Part shown: positions 5,106-5,712 of the stretch, piece by piece
How the letters are laid out: each line of letters starts with the position of its first letter
How positions within the stretch are numbered: the stretch's first letter is position 1
NCBI GenBank assembly: GCA_958422845.1
Contig: CATZPU010000086.1
Span: 1 to 5,712, forward strand
DNA from: an uncultured Lachnospiraceae bacterium
GTDB taxonomy: Bacteria; Bacillota; Clostridia; Lachnospirales; Lachnospiraceae
Reading direction: 5' to 3'
DNA: 5,712 nt
Notes under the pieces: generated by a model
Told to the model about the DNA's origin: nothing
Database searches by the model: none
The model's input: only the letters and a program-made list of their open reading frames with translations
Position numbers and translations under genes: made by a program

Positions 5106-5712
5106 ATGAGCAAAGAGCTTGCAAAGACCTACGATCCGAAAGGACTCGAGGACAGACTGTATCAGAAATGGCTGGATAAAAAGTATTTCCACGCCGAACC
5201 GAATCCGGACAAGAAACCGTTTACGATCGTTATGCCGCCGCCAAACGTTACGGGGCAGCTTCATATGGGACATGCGCTCGATGAGACGATGCAGGATATC
5301 CTGATCCGTTTCAAGAGAATGCAGGGCTATGAGGCGCTGTGGCAGCCGGGAACAGACCATGCGGCGATCGCCACAGAGGTCAAGGTGATCGAGAAGCTTA
5401 AAGAACAGGGGATCGATAAAGATGAGATCGGCCGCGAGGAATTTTTGAAGCACGCGTGGGCATGGAAAGAAGAGTACGGCGGAAAGATCATCAATCAGCT
5501 CAAAAAGCTCGGCGCTTCGGCTGACTGGGACAGAGAGCGTTTCACGATGGACGAGGGCTGTTCCAAGGCAGTTCAGGAAGTATTTATCCGCCTGTATGAA
5601 AAAGGATATATTTACAAAGGTTCCAGAATCATCAACTGGTGTCCGGTCTGCCATACCTCTATTTCCGATGCAGAGGTAGAGCATGAGGATCAGGACGGAT
5701 TTTTCTGGCACA
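5106..5712 (+). CDS. valS: Valyl-tRNA synthetase, 3' end missing
   Basis: This is the N-terminal 202 residues of a class I aminoacyl-tRNA synthetase that charges tRNA-Val with valine; full-length bacterial ValS is about 880 residues, so most of the gene lies beyond the window. The start ATG follows GGAGGA (5095-5100) by 5 nt. The protein opens with [16 protein letters not shown], typical of ValS. The HIGH-type ATP motif is HMGH at 53-56 within [24 protein letters not shown] (82-90) is a ValS-typical substrate-site segment, and [15 protein letters not shown] starts at 178, at the entry to the editing-domain region. The KMSKS motif, editing domain and anticodon domain are outside. Expression is expected to be controlled by the upstream T-box through uncharged tRNA-Val, consistent with the GUA specifier. 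Confidence 0.97.
   Translation, partial: MSKELAKTYDPKGLEDRLYQKWLDKKYFHAEPNPDKKPFTIVMPPPNVTGQLHMGHALDETMQDILIRFKRMQGYEALWQPGTDHAAIATEVKVIEKLKEQGIDKDEIGREEFLKHAWAWKEEYGGKIINQLKKLGASADWDRERFTMDEGCSKAVQEVFIRLYEKGYIYKGSRIINWCPVCHTSISDAEVEHEDQDGFFWH

Noticed and set aside
4405..5124. 239-codon open frame on the minus strand across the T-box region
   Set aside because: It runs antisense through the T-box leader, terminator and promoters and into the start of the PH-domain gene in another frame; the conserved RNA explains this region.
4962..5711. 249-codon open frame on the minus strand opposite valS
   Set aside because: It lies antisense to clear valS coding sequence with full motifs, has no recognisable family and is explained by codon bias of valS on the other strand.

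Overview
The window looks like a chromosomal segment of a low-to-mid GC Firmicute, most likely a Clostridia of the Lachnospiraceae type. This is inferred from strong AGGAGG-type ribosome binding sites, TTGACA/TATAAT-type promoters, a T-box leader on an aminoacyl-tRNA synthetase gene, and the style of the proteins. No rRNA, tRNA, CRISPR array, transposase or phage gene is visible.

Layout: (1) 1-1126, plus strand: the 3' part of a MATE-family efflux transporter, open at the left edge, followed by a strong hairpin. (2) 1127-1380: an intergenic stretch with a good extended -10 promoter, then a leader of about 90 nt that carries a hairpin and a possible 10-codon leader ORF. (3) 1381-3365, plus strand: a tight two-gene operon encoding a zinc-dependent class II ketose-bisphosphate aldolase and a long PfkB-family sugar kinase. 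Together they can phosphorylate a sugar or sugar phosphate and split the product into two trioses. The sugar itself is not evident from sequence. (4) 3366-3462: a short convergent intergenic region with a weak hairpin. (5) 3463-4451, minus strand: a two-gene operon with a small bacterial PH-domain protein first and then a stand-alone NuoE-like [2Fe-2S] protein, under its own promoter. (6) 4452-5105: a divergent promoter region, a complete T-box leader whose specifier reads GUA (valine), its terminator, and then an unexpected GC-rich stretch of about 140 bp bounded in part by an exact 14-bp direct repeat. (7) 5106-5712, plus strand: the 5' end of valS (valyl-tRNA synthetase), open at the right edge.

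Functionally, the transporter, the sugar operon, the redox/PH pair and valS appear to be separate transcription units. The clearest regulatory logic is valine-tRNA sensing: uncharged tRNA-Val would pair with the GUA specifier and the T-box sequence, disrupt the terminator and allow valS transcription. The least explained items are the stretch between that terminator and valS, the leader of the aldolase operon, and the NuoE-like protein that lacks a NuoF partner here.
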